This document shows positions 9,730 through 21,134 of a DNA stretch of 64,000 nucleotides, piece after piece. The position numbers were made by a program, and so were the translations under genes. The notes under the pieces were generated by a model. The model did not search any database. It was not told the origin of the DNA and worked only from the letters and a program-made list of their open reading frames with translations. Origin of the DNA: Deltaproteobacteria bacterium. Lineage in GTDB: Bacteria; Desulfobacterota; Syntrophobacteria; Syntrophobacterales; Syntrophobacteraceae. The stretch is from the NCBI GenBank assembly GCA_012517315.1, contig JAAYVE010000029.1, positions 186,001 to 250,000 of the forward strand. Reading direction: 5' to 3'. Numbering within the stretch: position 1 is the first letter of the stretch; each line of letters opens with the position of its first letter.

Positions 9730-10926
9730 TCATCTGCGACCGACCGGCCTTCCTTTCCCGGTGGCTCCCGTTGAACGCCGACCGGACCCTCCGGGGTCGC
9801 CGCCCATGATGCCCAACCGTCGCAGTTCCGCCTGGATCTTCACCATTGCCTCCGAGACATCCTTCTGGAAGTCAACGGTCGAAATCCCTGCCAGGTCCGA
9901 GGGGAGTTCCGTCCCTGCTTTCTTGACCACGCAGACCCGTTCTGGACCAAAGCGGCCGTAAAACCAGCCGAGTTCGAAAAGAACGTTGGGACGGGCCTGA
10001 AAATAGCTCTCACCCTCCTTTTCCACAAAGTCGTCCGGGGTCAGCAGGGCGAAAGCAAAGCAACACCGATCCGCCTCATCCTCGAACTTCCGAATGAGAA
10101 CCGCCGATGCCCCCGCTTCCTCCTTGAGCACGATCGTCTTCAAGCCCAGCTGATCCTCTACCAAGTCTCTGAGTTCACGCCACTTCGCCTCATCGTGGCC
10201 ATGAACGATAAAAATGCTGTCACCGCTTGGGTATATGCGTTGGAGACCCTCCTTCTGCTTTGCGCTGAACTCTCGAATACGCCTCTCAAGGCGTCCGGCA
10301 TGGTTCGCGCAAAACCCGACCAGGGCAAGGAACGTCGTGTCCATGCTGGGCGGAAGGCGTTCCGCCCGGCGAAGTTCCTTCACAGCTTCGCGAAGCAACT
10401 GGACGTACCGGGTGATGTTGCCCTGATAGCCGAAGATCTCGGCGCGAACGGCCGCGTTGTAGCCCCTGAAAAGAACGGGGAAAATGGAATAGACGGGCTT
10501 GAGACTTAGGAGCGGTTCGGCGTCCGCATCGGGCATTTGAGCATACTCTTCGAGGGCTGCAATACCTTCATTGCAGGTCGCCAGTCCCCTCTCCAGTTCC
10601 CCGCACGCATACTCAAACTGTCCCTCCGTCTGGAAAACCAAGGCGCGGGTGAGGGGAGCATAAAGACAGACCAGCTTTGAGAGGCTTTTCAGGAGGGGCA
10701 ATTCAGTGGGAGAGGCTTTTTGTTTTGACGCTTCATAGAGCGCCTCTGCGGTGCGGGCTACCGTGTCCGCCTCACGCTCGTTTTGCAGATTAAGATGGAC
10801 AACGGCCTGCTGCAATAGATCCGAAATCTTGGCAAACGCCTCACTCAAACCACCTCCATCGGCGGTGTCGACCGATGCCGAGCCGGAATCAGGGGGGGCC
10901 ATCCCTTTTCTTCTGCCCTTGGCCAT
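9730..10926 (-). CDS. TIR-like (CAP12/PCTIR family) putative NAD-cleaving effector
   Basis: This 398-residue protein has a C-terminal TIR-like domain at about 237-372: FIVHGHDEAKWREL, then LKEEAGASAVLIRKFED, FALLTPDDF, PNVLFELGWFYGRFG with Glu318 in the position of the TIR catalytic Glu, and ELPSDLAGIS. This is the COG4271/PF10137 pattern found in bacterial CAP12 and Pycsar TIR effectors. Residues 25-225 are all-helical and may be a TPR-like sensor; no STING or cyclic-nucleotide-binding motif is visible. A Gly/Arg-rich tail ends the protein. The ATG at 10926 follows AAAGGAGGG. No cyclase or other defence gene is adjacent, so an antiphage role is inferred from the family only. Confidence 0.8.
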   Translation of the reverse strand: MAKGRRKGMAPPDSGSASVDTADGGGLSEAFAKISDLLQQAVVHLNLQNEREADTVARTAEALYEASKQKASPTELPLLKSLSKLVCLYAPLTRALVFQTEGQFEYACGELERGLATCNEGIAALEEYAQMPDADAEPLLSLKPVYSIFPVLFRGYNAAVRAEIFGYQGNITRYVQLLREAVKELRRAERLPPSMDTTFLALVGFCANHAGRLERRIREFSAKQKEGLQRIYPSGDSIFIVHGHDEAKWRELRDLVEDQLGLKTIVLKEEAGASAVLIRKFEDEADRCCFAFALLTPDDFVEKEGESYFQARPNVLFELGWFYGRFGPERVCVVKKAGTELPSDLAGISTVDFQKDVSEAMVKIQAELRRLGIMGGDPGGSGRRSTGATGKGRPVGRR

Positions 10927-11331
10927 GGTTAGACCCTCCTTTCCTTCAGCTTATGAGCCGTTGAAGGTTCTCTACTCCGCAGGGAGCATGGTCCACGGCT
11001 GAGAAAGGGACCCACCCCCCTTTTCCATGCGTCGGATGTAACGAAGCAGCGGTTTGCATGCGCTCTGCAGAGCACCCAAAGGACGTTCCCCCCATGCCCT
11101 TCGAGCGTTCAGTCGGCTGAAAGCGTTTGTCCTCAAAAAATCGGGTCACAACGATGAGTTCGATCTTTTCGATGAATGGGTGGAATTATGCAAGAGAGGC
11201 TATGGAAAGTCAACAACGGGAAGACTCCTGGGTCGCACGGAACCGGGTCTCCTGATGAATGGGCAAGCGCCGCAAACGATCTTCCATCAGCACAGGGAGG
11301 AGTCTCTTTCCGTTCCCAAAAAAGATTTGTA

Positions 11332-11360
11332 TTGACAACTTGACTAGTTGCTGGTAACAG
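11332..11360 (+). promoter_or_regulatory. sigma-70-type promoter for gntR-trpBA
   Basis: TTGACA at 11332-11337 is followed after 17 bases by TAACAG at 11355-11360. It points toward gntR and is the best promoter-like sequence in the gap. Confidence 0.55.
11336..11350. promoter_or_regulatory. inverted repeat, candidate GntR operator
   Basis: CAACT-TGACT-AGTTG is a perfect 5-bp inverted repeat lying between the -35 and -10 elements. GntR-family dimers of the HutC type bind such short palindromes, and the repeat is ~200 bases ahead of the gntR start, so autoregulation of the whole operon is a reasonable inference. Confidence 0.5.
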
Positions 11361-11554
11361 GCATCCGTCTGGTGCGGCCGAGGGATGAGAAGCCCCGTTC
11401 AGACGGGTGCAAAAGGCTTCAGCCGGCCACGGTCTGTGGAACCTTTCATGCAACAGCGGTTTCAAGGGTTCCCCTTGCCCGGTCCCTTCGGCCGGAAACG
11501 GCCAAACGCCCATTTGAGGCAATCCTTTCCAGAACATGAGGATTTGCGACACCC

Positions 11555-12286
11555 ATGCTCAACCCTCAGTCGCCCATCCCGTTGTACCATCAGTTAGCGG
11601 ACATCCTCCTCGTCAGAGTCCGTTCCGGGGAATACCCACCCGGCAGCCGCATACCCTCGGAGCACGCCCTTGCAGCCTCGTGCGCCGTTGGGCGCCCGAC
11701 GGTGCGCCAGGCCGTCGAAGTGTTGGTGCGCAAAGGCATCCTGGAGCGCCGCCGGGGTTCGGGGACTTATGTTGCCAGGGACCCGCGGGAGGTGGATATC
11801 TTTTCCCTGGCGGGCACGCTGTCCGCCTTCCAGAGAGGGGGGGTCCCCGCTTCCTCGAAACTCCTGCGCAAACCGCGATTGGTGAAGGTTCCCTCCGACG
11901 GGGAAAACCCGTTTTCCGGCGAAAGGGCATATTTTTTGTCCCGTTTGAGCATTGTGGAGGGTACCCCTGTGCTCCTGGAGGACTTCTATCTGCACCCGGA
12001 CCATTTTGCAGGCATCGAAGAAGTGGATTTTGAAGACCGGTCCCTTTCCCACGTGGTGGACGAACTCTATTTCATGCGCCCCACGGGAGGGCGGCAGACA
12101 TTTCGCATCGCCACGGTGAAGGGGAAGCGGGCGAGGGCTCTGGCCGTTTCGTCCGAGACAGCCATCCTGTTGGTGAAGCGTTATCTTCATTTCCCCCGCA
12201 TAGAGAACGGTGTCTATTCGGAACTCTTCTGTCGTACCGACCGGTTTGTCTTTTCCCAGACCATCGGAGGCGTGACCCATGATTGA
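11555..12286 (+). CDS. GntR-family (HutC-type) transcriptional regulator
   Basis: This 243-residue regulator has an N-terminal winged helix (PLYHQLADILLVRVRSGEYP, PSEHALAASCAVGRPTVR, then the wing LERRRGSGTYV) and a C-terminal UTRA effector-binding domain (~95-240: RLSIVEGTPVLLEDFYLHP, TAILLVKRYLHFP). It overlaps trpB by eight bases (ATGATTGA), so regulator and enzymes are made together. Control of tryptophan synthase genes by a GntR protein is unusual. The effector is unknown; tryptophan, indole or a pathway intermediate are possibilities. Confidence 0.88.
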   Translation: MLNPQSPIPLYHQLADILLVRVRSGEYPPGSRIPSEHALAASCAVGRPTVRQAVEVLVRKGILERRRGSGTYVARDPREVDIFSLAGTLSAFQRGGVPASSKLLRKPRLVKVPSDGENPFSGERAYFLSRLSIVEGTPVLLEDFYLHPDHFAGIEEVDFEDRSLSHVVDELYFMRPTGGRQTFRIATVKGKRARALAVSSETAILLVKRYLHFPRIENGVYSELFCRTDRFVFSQTIGGVTHD

Positions 12287-13505
12287 TCGCGGCTATCATT
12301 CAGGTTTTGGCGGTGCGTTTCTTCCGGAAATCCTCGTGGCGACTTTCGAGGAACTGGAGCGGGTCTTCCGGGAGGCCAAGGGGGACCCGGCCTTCTGGCG
12401 GGAATACACGGATCTCATGTCCACCTACTCCTGCAGGCCCACACCTCTCACTTACGCCGGAAACCTCACCCGCCATTTCGGGGGGGCAAGGATCTACATC
12501 AAACGGGAAGACCTCAACCACACGGGGGCGCACAAGGCGAACAACGTCATGGGCCAGGGGCTTCTGGTGAAGCGCATGGGCAAGACCCGGGTCATCGCGG
12601 AGACAGGTGCAGGCCAGCACGGTGTGGCGACCGCCACCATGGCGGCGAAGTTCGGTTTCCAGTGCACCATTTACATGGGCGAAGTGGACGTGGAGCGCCA
12701 GAGGCCGAACGTTTTCTGGATGGAACGCCTGGGCGCCCAGGTGGTTCCGGTGCGGGAAGGGACGCGCATTCTCAAGGACGCCATCAATGAGGCGTTCCGG
12801 GATTGGGTGGGCAACATGGACACCACGCACTATGTCCTGGGAACCGCATGCGGCCCCCATCCCTACCCCGAGATGGTATCCTACTTCCAGTCCATCATCG
12901 GTAGGGAAGCCCGGGAACAGATCTTGGAGCGGGAGGAGTGCATGCCCTCCCGCGTCTATGCCTGCGTGGGGGGCGGTTCCAACGCCATGGGGATCTTTTC
13001 CGGTTTCTTGGAGGAGCCGGTGGAGTTGGTGGGGGTGGAAGCCGGGGGCAAGGGTCTCCGTTCGGGGCGCCACGCTTCCCGCCTTTGCTCGGCTGACGCG
13101 AGTGTGGGCGTCGCCCAGGGATACAAGACCTATTTCCTCCAGAACACCGACGGCCAAATGCTGGAGACCCACAGCGTCGCGGCGGGCCTGGATTACGTCG
13201 GGGTTTCTCCTCTTCTCGCCCATTTCAAGGAAAACGGCCGTGTGCGCTTTGAGGCGGCTACGGACCAGGAAGTGGTGGAGGCCCTGGCACTCACCATGCG
13301 CATGGAAGGCCTGATCCCCGCTCTGGAATCCGCCCATGCCTTCGCCCAGGCTTTCAAGGAGGTCTCCGAGCTCTCTCGGGATGAAGCTGTCATCATCAAC
13401 CAGTCGGGCCGGGGGGACAAGGACATTTTCACCATTGCAGACGCTTTCGAGGATCCGGCGTGGAAGGACTTCATCAGGAAGAAAGCGGAGAAAACCCATG
13501 CTTGA
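12279..13505 (+). CDS. trpB: tryptophan synthase beta chain
   Basis: This 408-residue TrpB (TrpB1 length) catalyses PLP-dependent condensation of indole with serine. The PLP lysine is Lys86 in HTGAHKANN, the catalytic Glu lies in AETGAGQHGVA, and the phosphate-binding loop is GGGSNAMG. Its start overlaps gntR and its end overlaps trpA, each by eight bases. No trpC, trpD, trpE or trpF gene is nearby, so this is a split pathway or a salvage/indole-using unit. Confidence 0.96.
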   Translation: MIDRGYHSGFGGAFLPEILVATFEELERVFREAKGDPAFWREYTDLMSTYSCRPTPLTYAGNLTRHFGGARIYIKREDLNHTGAHKANNVMGQGLLVKRMGKTRVIAETGAGQHGVATATMAAKFGFQCTIYMGEVDVERQRPNVFWMERLGAQVVPVREGTRILKDAINEAFRDWVGNMDTTHYVLGTACGPHPYPEMVSYFQSIIGREAREQILEREECMPSRVYACVGGGSNAMGIFSGFLEEPVELVGVEAGGKGLRSGRHASRLCSADASVGVAQGYKTYFLQNTDGQMLETHSVAAGLDYVGVSPLLAHFKENGRVRFEAATDQEVVEALALTMRMEGLIPALESAHAFAQAFKEVSELSRDEAVIINQSGRGDKDIFTIADAFEDPAWKDFIRKKAEKTHA

Positions 13506-14259
13506 AGCATACGTGAAAGAGAGGCGGAAGGAGAGGGACATCCTGCTCATGACCCACATCGTTCTGGGCTACCCGTCGTTCGAGGAATCTCACAACCTGG
13601 TGAAGACAATGGTGGAAGCCGGGGTCGACCTGATGGAATTGCAGATTCCCTTTTCCGAGCCCATTGCGGACGGTCCTGTGATCCTTCACGCCAACCAGCA
13701 GGCCCTGGCGGCAGGGGCCACAGTCAAGCAGTGCATGGACTTCGCCGGGGATGTGGCACGGTCGTATCCCATCCCCTTCCTGTTCATGAGCTATTACAAC
13801 ATCCTGTTCAAATACGGGGTGGAGCGGTTCGCCGAGGAAATGAATCGACGTGGTTTGAAGGGAGCCATCGTGCCGGACCTTCCTCCCGAGGAGGCGAACG
13901 GCTACCTGAGAGCCATGGAACGATTCGGACTGGATCCGGTCTTTATCTTTTCCCCCACCACCCCCGACACGCGCATGGGGGAGATCGCCGCAGTGGGACG
14001 AGGGTTCATCTACTGTGTCGCCCGGAAGGGCGTGACGGGGCTCGACACCCACTTCACCCGGCAACTGGAGGAATACCTCGCCCGATGCCGGCGGGCCACT
14101 TCCCTCCCCTTGGCTCTGGGCTTCGGTGTCAAGAACCGCACGGACATCGACTTCCTCCGCGGCAAGGCCGACATCGCCATCATCGGCACTCAGACCATTC
14201 GCCTCATGGACGAGGGAGGCATCGATGCGGTAAGAGCGTTCATCGAAGGACTGCGCTGA
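13498..14259 (+). CDS. trpA: tryptophan synthase alpha chain
   Basis: This 253-residue TIM-barrel protein cleaves indole-3-glycerol phosphate to indole. The catalytic acids are Glu47 (LMELQIPFSEP) and Asp58 (IADGP); the phosphate loop appears as LGFGVKNRTD and IIGTQTI. The ATG at 13498 overlaps the trpB stop by eight bases, which supports coupled translation of the alpha2beta2 complex. It is somewhat shorter than the usual ~265 residues. A strong terminator follows 18 bases after the stop. Confidence 0.96.
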   Translation: MLEAYVKERRKERDILLMTHIVLGYPSFEESHNLVKTMVEAGVDLMELQIPFSEPIADGPVILHANQQALAAGATVKQCMDFAGDVARSYPIPFLFMSYYNILFKYGVERFAEEMNRRGLKGAIVPDLPPEEANGYLRAMERFGLDPVFIFSPTTPDTRMGEIAAVGRGFIYCVARKGVTGLDTHFTRQLEEYLARCRRATSLPLALGFGVKNRTDIDFLRGKADIAIIGTQTIRLMDEGGIDAVRAFIEGLR

Positions 14260-14276
14260 ACACAAGGGGGCGTAAA

Positions 14277-14327
14277 AAGAAGCCCCTGGGAGGAATTCAA
14301 GAGAGCCTCCTTCCCAAGGGCTTCTTT
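14277..14327 (+). terminator. rho-independent terminator after trpA
   Basis: AAGAAGCCC and GGGCTTCTT form a long stem with an inner GGGAGG/CCTCC pairing, ending in a short T run. Because the hairpin is nearly symmetrical (A run on the left, T run on the right), it may also end minus-strand clpB transcription. Confidence 0.8.
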
Positions 14328-14395
14328 GGAGCTCCCACCGTGTGGATACTAAACTGCTTCCGGTGAAGTTCCTCCTCGGTTTCTTGCGCAGGCGG

Positions 14396-17011
<2,616 letters not shown>

Positions 17012-17149
17012 TGATCCTGTTTCCTCCCCAAAATCTCTTGTCTTATGTTAATCGCCGAGCGTGCCGCTCAAATGCCGTTCGGCGAGCAATCGTGATTTTC
17101 CGGGCACGCCGGATTCACGGCCCAAGTGTGCGGAGTGACACCGGCCCCA

Positions 17150-17488
17150 TCATTCACCGGCCCTCAATCTGCGTTCCAAATCGCGAATACGGGACTCCAG
17201 GGTGTCAATCCTGGCCATCAATTCCAGGATCACCCCCACACCTGCGTAGTTCACGCCCAACTGGTTCCGGATGCGCAGGATCCTCCTGATGACGGGGATG
17301 ACTTCGTAGTGGAAGAGGGCCTCTCCTGCAGCGTCCCATTCCACCGCATCGATCAGTCCCATGCGGATGAATCGGTCGATCAGTTCCGGATGGACACCGC
17401 AGCGCCAGGCCACCTCCCTCAAGGTGAGGCACGGCAGGGCTCCATGGGCCTCCTTCACCTGGACCATGATGTATTTCTGATCTGCCAT
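17150..17488 (-). CDS. cbpM: chaperone modulator CbpM-like protein
   Basis: This 112-residue protein of the MerR_2/CbpM family has an N-terminal helix-turn-helix-like segment (LTLREVAWRCGVHPELIDRF) and a C-terminal coiled coil (LELMARIDTLESRIRDLERR). In enterobacteria CbpM binds and inhibits the J-domain of CbpA. The ATG at 17488 follows GGAGGA and lies 22 bases after the cbpA stop, which fits that partnership. It is probably not a DNA-binding activator. Confidence 0.85.
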   Translation of the reverse strand: MADQKYIMVQVKEAHGALPCLTLREVAWRCGVHPELIDRFIRMGLIDAVEWDAAGEALFHYEVIPVIRRILRIRNQLGVNYAGVGVILELMARIDTLESRIRDLERRLRAGE

Positions 17489-17510
17489 GGCAGCCAATCC
17501 TCCTCCAATC

Positions 17511-18494
17511 CTAGGCGCGGGGATCAAATGTGGAGACATCCTGGAGTTCCTGGAACAGTTTTCTTTCCTTCTCCGACAGCCTCCTGGGGACAACGATATG
17601 AATCAACGCAAGGAGATCCCCAGACGCGCCCTTGGGGTTGGGGATTCCCCTCCCCCGGAGACGCAGCTTTTGACCGCTCTGGGTTCCGGGAGGAATCTTC
17701 AAGGTGACGGCCCCCCCCGGGGTGGAGATCTGCACCTCTTTTCCCAGGGCTGCCTCCCAGGGGGCCACAGGCAGATCCATGAGGAGGTCGCGACCTTCCA
17801 CCCGGTAGATGGGATGGGGATCGTACTCCACCTTCAGGTAGAGATCCCCCCGGGGTCCCCCGCCCGTACCGGCTCCGCCCTGCCCGGAAAGACGCACTTT
17901 CTGCCCCGGAAGAATCCCCTTGGGAATTTTCACCTCGTAGCTCTTCTCCTTTACCGAAATCTGACCCTGGGGGGTCACCGTCTGCTGCTGGAGGGTGATG
18001 GACTTGGTGGCACCCCTCAGCGCATCTTCAAGGGATATGCGGATGGTTGCCTCCTGGTCCGCCCCTGCCTGGCTCCAAACGGGACCACGGCCGCCCCGCA
18101 TCCCCGCAAAAGAGTCCCTGAAACGGCCTCCGCCCTGCCCCCCGAAAAGCATTTCGAAGAAATCGCTGAATCCCCCCGTGCCTCCCCACTGGAACTCGGT
18201 GTGACCCGGCCCTCCTCCGAACCCGTACTGGAATTCCCAACCGGGTGGGGGCCTGAATTCCTGACCGGCCTTCCAGTCTGGTCCCAGCTGATCGTACTTC
18301 TTTCTTTTTTCCGGATCCTTGAGGACCTCGTAGGCCTCGTTGATTTCTTTGAATTTCTCCTCAGCGTCGCTCGACTTGTTCACATCGGGGTGATACTTGC
18401 GGGCGAGCTTGCGATAAGTCCTTTGAATTTCCTCCTGGGAGGCCGTTCGAGGAACGCCGAGCATTTCGTAGTAGTCTCTGAATTTGATAGCCAT
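17511..18494 (-). CDS. cbpA: DnaJ-type co-chaperone (CbpA-like)
   Basis: This 327-residue J-protein has a J-domain at 1-70 with the HPD motif (YHPDVNKS), a Gly/Phe/Trp-rich linker, no zinc-finger CxxCxGxG repeats, and two C-terminal substrate-binding beta domains ([42 protein letters not shown]). The missing zinc domain makes it CbpA-type rather than canonical DnaJ. It stimulates DnaK ATPase activity; dnaK lies upstream on the same strand and cbpM immediately downstream. Confidence 0.93.
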   Translation of the reverse strand: MAIKFRDYYEMLGVPRTASQEEIQRTYRKLARKYHPDVNKSSDAEEKFKEINEAYEVLKDPEKRKKYDQLGPDWKAGQEFRPPPGWEFQYGFGGGPGHTEFQWGGTGGFSDFFEMLFGGQGGGRFRDSFAGMRGGRGPVWSQAGADQEATIRISLEDALRGATKSITLQQQTVTPQGQISVKEKSYEVKIPKGILPGQKVRLSGQGGAGTGGGPRGDLYLKVEYDPHPIYRVEGRDLLMDLPVAPWEAALGKEVQISTPGGAVTLKIPPGTQSGQKLRLRGRGIPNPKGASGDLLALIHIVVPRRLSEKERKLFQELQDVSTFDPRA

Positions 18495-18697
18495 ATCAGT
18501 TCATCATGCCTTCTGGGAGTTGTGGTTTCCTGGAGGCCGCCTCGAGACAGTTCGCTTCGCTCATCCATGCAACCCGTGTGCGGCGGCCTGGAACATCACC
18601 GCGTTATTTGTGTTGGATCAGTTCTTTTGGTTGCTACCATTCAAATTCCCACTGCACACGATGCAAAGTGTACGAAAACTCATGGAGCCCTCAGGGA

Positions 18698-20599
18698 TCA
18701 TCGTTCAGTGAATTCCGCGTCGATGACGTCCTCACCTCCAACCCTCTTCATCCCACCTGCACGTCGGGCGGACTCGCCGTACACCCCGCCTCCCCCATGG
18801 GCGTACGCACCGGATGCAATCATCTGAAGGGCCTGCTGCAGATCGCTCGACAGTCCCTGGTATCGGTCCCTGTTAGCACCTTCGTCCCGCACCGCACGAC
18901 GTGTTTCCTGGATCAATTCCTCGCACCTGGCTCTTTCGTGAACGGGAACCTTCTCCCCCAAATCGCGGAGAGTGCGCTCCAGTTGATATGCCAGGCTGTC
19001 CGCTCGGTTCCTTGCCTCCACGACCTCTTTGCGCTTCCGGTCCTCTTCCGCGTGGGCACGGGCAGCCGCCACCATCCGTTCCACTTCTTCCTTGGGCAGG
19101 TTGGTGGATTCGGAGATGGTCACTTTCTGTTCCTTTCCCGTTTCCTGGTCACGGGCGGTGACGTTGAGAATGCCGTTGGCGTCGATGTCGAAAACTACCT
19201 GTATCTGCGGGACACCACGGGGTGCCGGCCGGATGCCCTCCAGTCGGAACCTGCCCAACACACAGTTGTCGGCGGCCATTTCCCGCTCCCCTTGTAGAAC
19301 CACGATATCCACCGCCGTCTGGTTGTCTTCCGCTGTGGAGAAAATTTCCTCGCGTCGCGCGGGAATAGTCGTGTTGCGCTCAATCAGGCGGGTCATCACC
19401 CCACCGAGGGTTTCCAGTCCAAGGGAAAGGGGCGTCACGTCGAGGAGCACCACATCTTCCACTTCACCCTTGAGAATGGCCGCCTGGACAGCGGCCCCCA
19501 CAGCCACCACTTCATCGGGATTGACGCTCATGTTAGGCTGCTTTCCTCCCGTCAGACTTCTCACCAGTTCCTGCACGGCCGGAACGCGGGTGGAACCTCC
19601 GACCAGGATGACCTCGTCGATTTCTCCGGCCGTGAGGCGGGCATCGGAGAGGGCCTGTTCCACAGGTTTTCCCAGGCGTTGTACCAGGTCGTGAACGAGG
19701 TCTTCAAACCTGCCACGGGTCACCCTCTGGAGCAGATGCTTCGGACCTGTGGCATCCGCCGTGATGAACGGCAGGTTCACCTGCGTTTCCATCATGGTGG
19801 AGAGCTCGCACTTGGCCTTCTCCGCCGCTTCGTAGAGCCTCTGAAGAGCTTGCCGGTCGGACCTCAGATCGATCCCCGTCTCGTTGCGAAACGTATCGGC
19901 CAGCCAGTCCACCAGGCGTTTGTCGAAATCGTCGCCGCCCAGGTGCGTGTCTCCAGACGTGGCCCTTACCTCGCAAACCCCATCCCCCACGTCAAGGATG
20001 GAAACGTCGAAGGTTCCTCCTCCGAGGTCAAACACGAGGATCGTCTCGTTCTTCTTGCTTTCGAGCCCGTAGGCGAGGGCTGCAGCCGTGGGTTCGTTGA
20101 TGATGCGAAGAACCTTCAGGCCCGCGATTTCTCCCGCGTCCTTGGTTGCCTGCCGCTGTGCGTCATTGAAATAAGCGGGAACGGTGATCACCGCTTCCCT
20201 CACTCTTTCCCCCAGGTACTTGGATGCATCGTCAACCAGCTTGCGCAGAACCTGCGCGGAAACTTCTTCGGGTGCCACCGCTCTACCCCGCACGTCGAAG
20301 CGGATGGCGTCGCCAGGCCCTCGCTGGACCCTGTAAGAGACGATAGTGGACTCCTCGTCCACCTCACCCCACTTTCGCCCGATGAACCGCTTGGCGGATG
20401 TGATGGTTGCGGCCGGGTTGAGGATCGACTGTCTGCGGGCCACTTGCCCTACCAGGCGCTGCCCGTCCTCCGTGTAGGCCACTACCGAGGGCGTTGTGCG
20501 GGACCCTTCCGCGTTGGGAATCACCGTTGCCTTTCCGTTCTCCCAAACAGCCACAACCGAATTGGTCGTCCCAAGATCGATTCCAACTGCTTTGGCCAT
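18698..20599 (-). CDS. dnaK: Hsp70 chaperone DnaK
   Basis: This 633-residue Hsp70 starts at the ATG at 20599, eight bases after AAGGAGG. Signatures present are [43 protein letters not shown], the linker [14 protein letters not shown] and a helical lid. The C-terminus (DAEFTER) lacks the usual EEVD-like or long Gly/Gln tail. It is the first gene of the chaperone block on the minus strand, with a candidate promoter at 20706-20734. Confidence 0.97.
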   Translation of the reverse strand: MAKAVGIDLGTTNSVVAVWENGKATVIPNAEGSRTTPSVVAYTEDGQRLVGQVARRQSILNPAATITSAKRFIGRKWGEVDEESTIVSYRVQRGPGDAIRFDVRGRAVAPEEVSAQVLRKLVDDASKYLGERVREAVITVPAYFNDAQRQATKDAGEIAGLKVLRIINEPTAAALAYGLESKKNETILVFDLGGGTFDVSILDVGDGVCEVRATSGDTHLGGDDFDKRLVDWLADTFRNETGIDLRSDRQALQRLYEAAEKAKCELSTMMETQVNLPFITADATGPKHLLQRVTRGRFEDLVHDLVQRLGKPVEQALSDARLTAGEIDEVILVGGSTRVPAVQELVRSLTGGKQPNMSVNPDEVVAVGAAVQAAILKGEVEDVVLLDVTPLSLGLETLGGVMTRLIERNTTIPARREEIFSTAEDNQTAVDIVVLQGEREMAADNCVLGRFRLEGIRPAPRGVPQIQVVFDIDANGILNVTARDQETGKEQKVTISESTNLPKEEVERMVAAARAHAEEDRKRKEVVEARNRADSLAYQLERTLRDLGEKVPVHERARCEELIQETRRAVRDEGANRDRYQGLSSDLQQALQMIASGAYAHGGGGVYGESARRAGGMKRVGGEDVIDAEFTER

Positions 20600-20705
20600 G
20601 TCGTGCGCCTCCTTGCAATCCATGAAACTGCATCGCCCTGGCCGGCGTGCCTTGCACCATCCCCGACCTTTTTCAGGCAGCGGAAGAGATAAAGGCAGCA
20701 GACTC

Positions 20706-20734
20706 AGGATATCATTCAATAAAAACCGGCTCAA
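20706..20734 (-). promoter_or_regulatory. candidate dnaK promoter
   Basis: On the minus strand TTGAGC (20734-20729) and TATCCT (20711-20706) are 17 bases apart. The -35 lies within a small GC hairpin (CCGGC-CTTGA-GCCGG) followed by five T, which could instead act as a weak terminator. I see no CIRCE repeat and no clear sigma-32 CCCCAT box. Confidence 0.4.
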
Positions 20735-20802
20735 GGCCGGGCTTGGTGATTCACCGACAGGGCATTCCCATCGTTCATCGCTTCCGCATCATTGCGGCGC
20801 CG

Positions 20803-20817
20803 TTTTCATAATGAAAA
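20803..20817. promoter_or_regulatory. perfect 15-bp AT palindrome
   Basis: TTTTCATAATGAAAA lies between the divergent dnaK and nrdJ genes. Its symmetry suggests a protein-binding site. The remaining ~535 bases of this gap hold no convincing gene. Confidence 0.35.
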
Positions 20818-21014
20818 TAATCAGTGCAAAAGGATTTGCCAGAGGCTTGAAACGATATCGGGAAAAGATTGGTTCTTTTTTTGCATAGAAGCATCGTTGC
20901 TCGTGCATCCCAAGGTGCCGACGGCATGAGGTCTCGTTCCACGCGCCCCCAAACTTTTCCATTGGAATCATGCCGTTGAGGCAAAGCCTGCCGATTTGCA
21001 GAAAAAATTACTTT

Positions 21015-21042
21015 TTGACACCCCCCTTTTTTTTCCTATCAT
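21015..21042 (+). promoter_or_regulatory. sigma-70-type promoter for nrdJ
   Basis: TTGACA (21015-21020) and TATCAT (21037-21042) are 16 bases apart, with a C6/T8 tract between them. They lie ~95 bases before the nrdJ start. No cobalamin riboswitch consensus is visible in the leader. Confidence 0.65.
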
Positions 21043-21134
21043 GGAAAGCCATAATTTTGTGAGGCGGCTCGTGCTGTTCCATCAAAAGCCTGTCAACGCT
21101 GTTCCGACGAAAAAACGGAGAGGAAGATTTCATC

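Larger units (their letters stand above)
10927..11554 (+). other. intergenic region with GntR/trp promoter and leader
   Basis: I find no convincing gene between the divergent TIR and gntR genes. The left part carries the purine-rich start signal of the TIR gene on the minus strand. From 11332 rightward lie a promoter and an inverted repeat, listed separately. The transcribed leader (about 11366-11554) can form nested hairpins at about 11389-11425, where GAAGCC pairs with GGCTTC around an inner CCCGT/ACGGG stem. Confidence 0.5.

Noticed and set aside
17040-17100. Inverted repeats upstream of clpB (TCGCCGA with TCGGCGA, GAGCG with CGCTC) as a CIRCE element
   Set aside because: They do not match the TTAGCACTC-N9-GAGTGCTAA consensus.
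20720-20745. Possible small RNA ending at the GC hairpin plus T run upstream of dnaK
   Set aside because: The stem is only five base pairs, there is no clear promoter, and the same bases fit the dnaK -35 box.
21043-21134. Possible cobalamin riboswitch ahead of nrdJ
   Set aside because: The leader is too short (~95 bases) and lacks the B12-box pattern.
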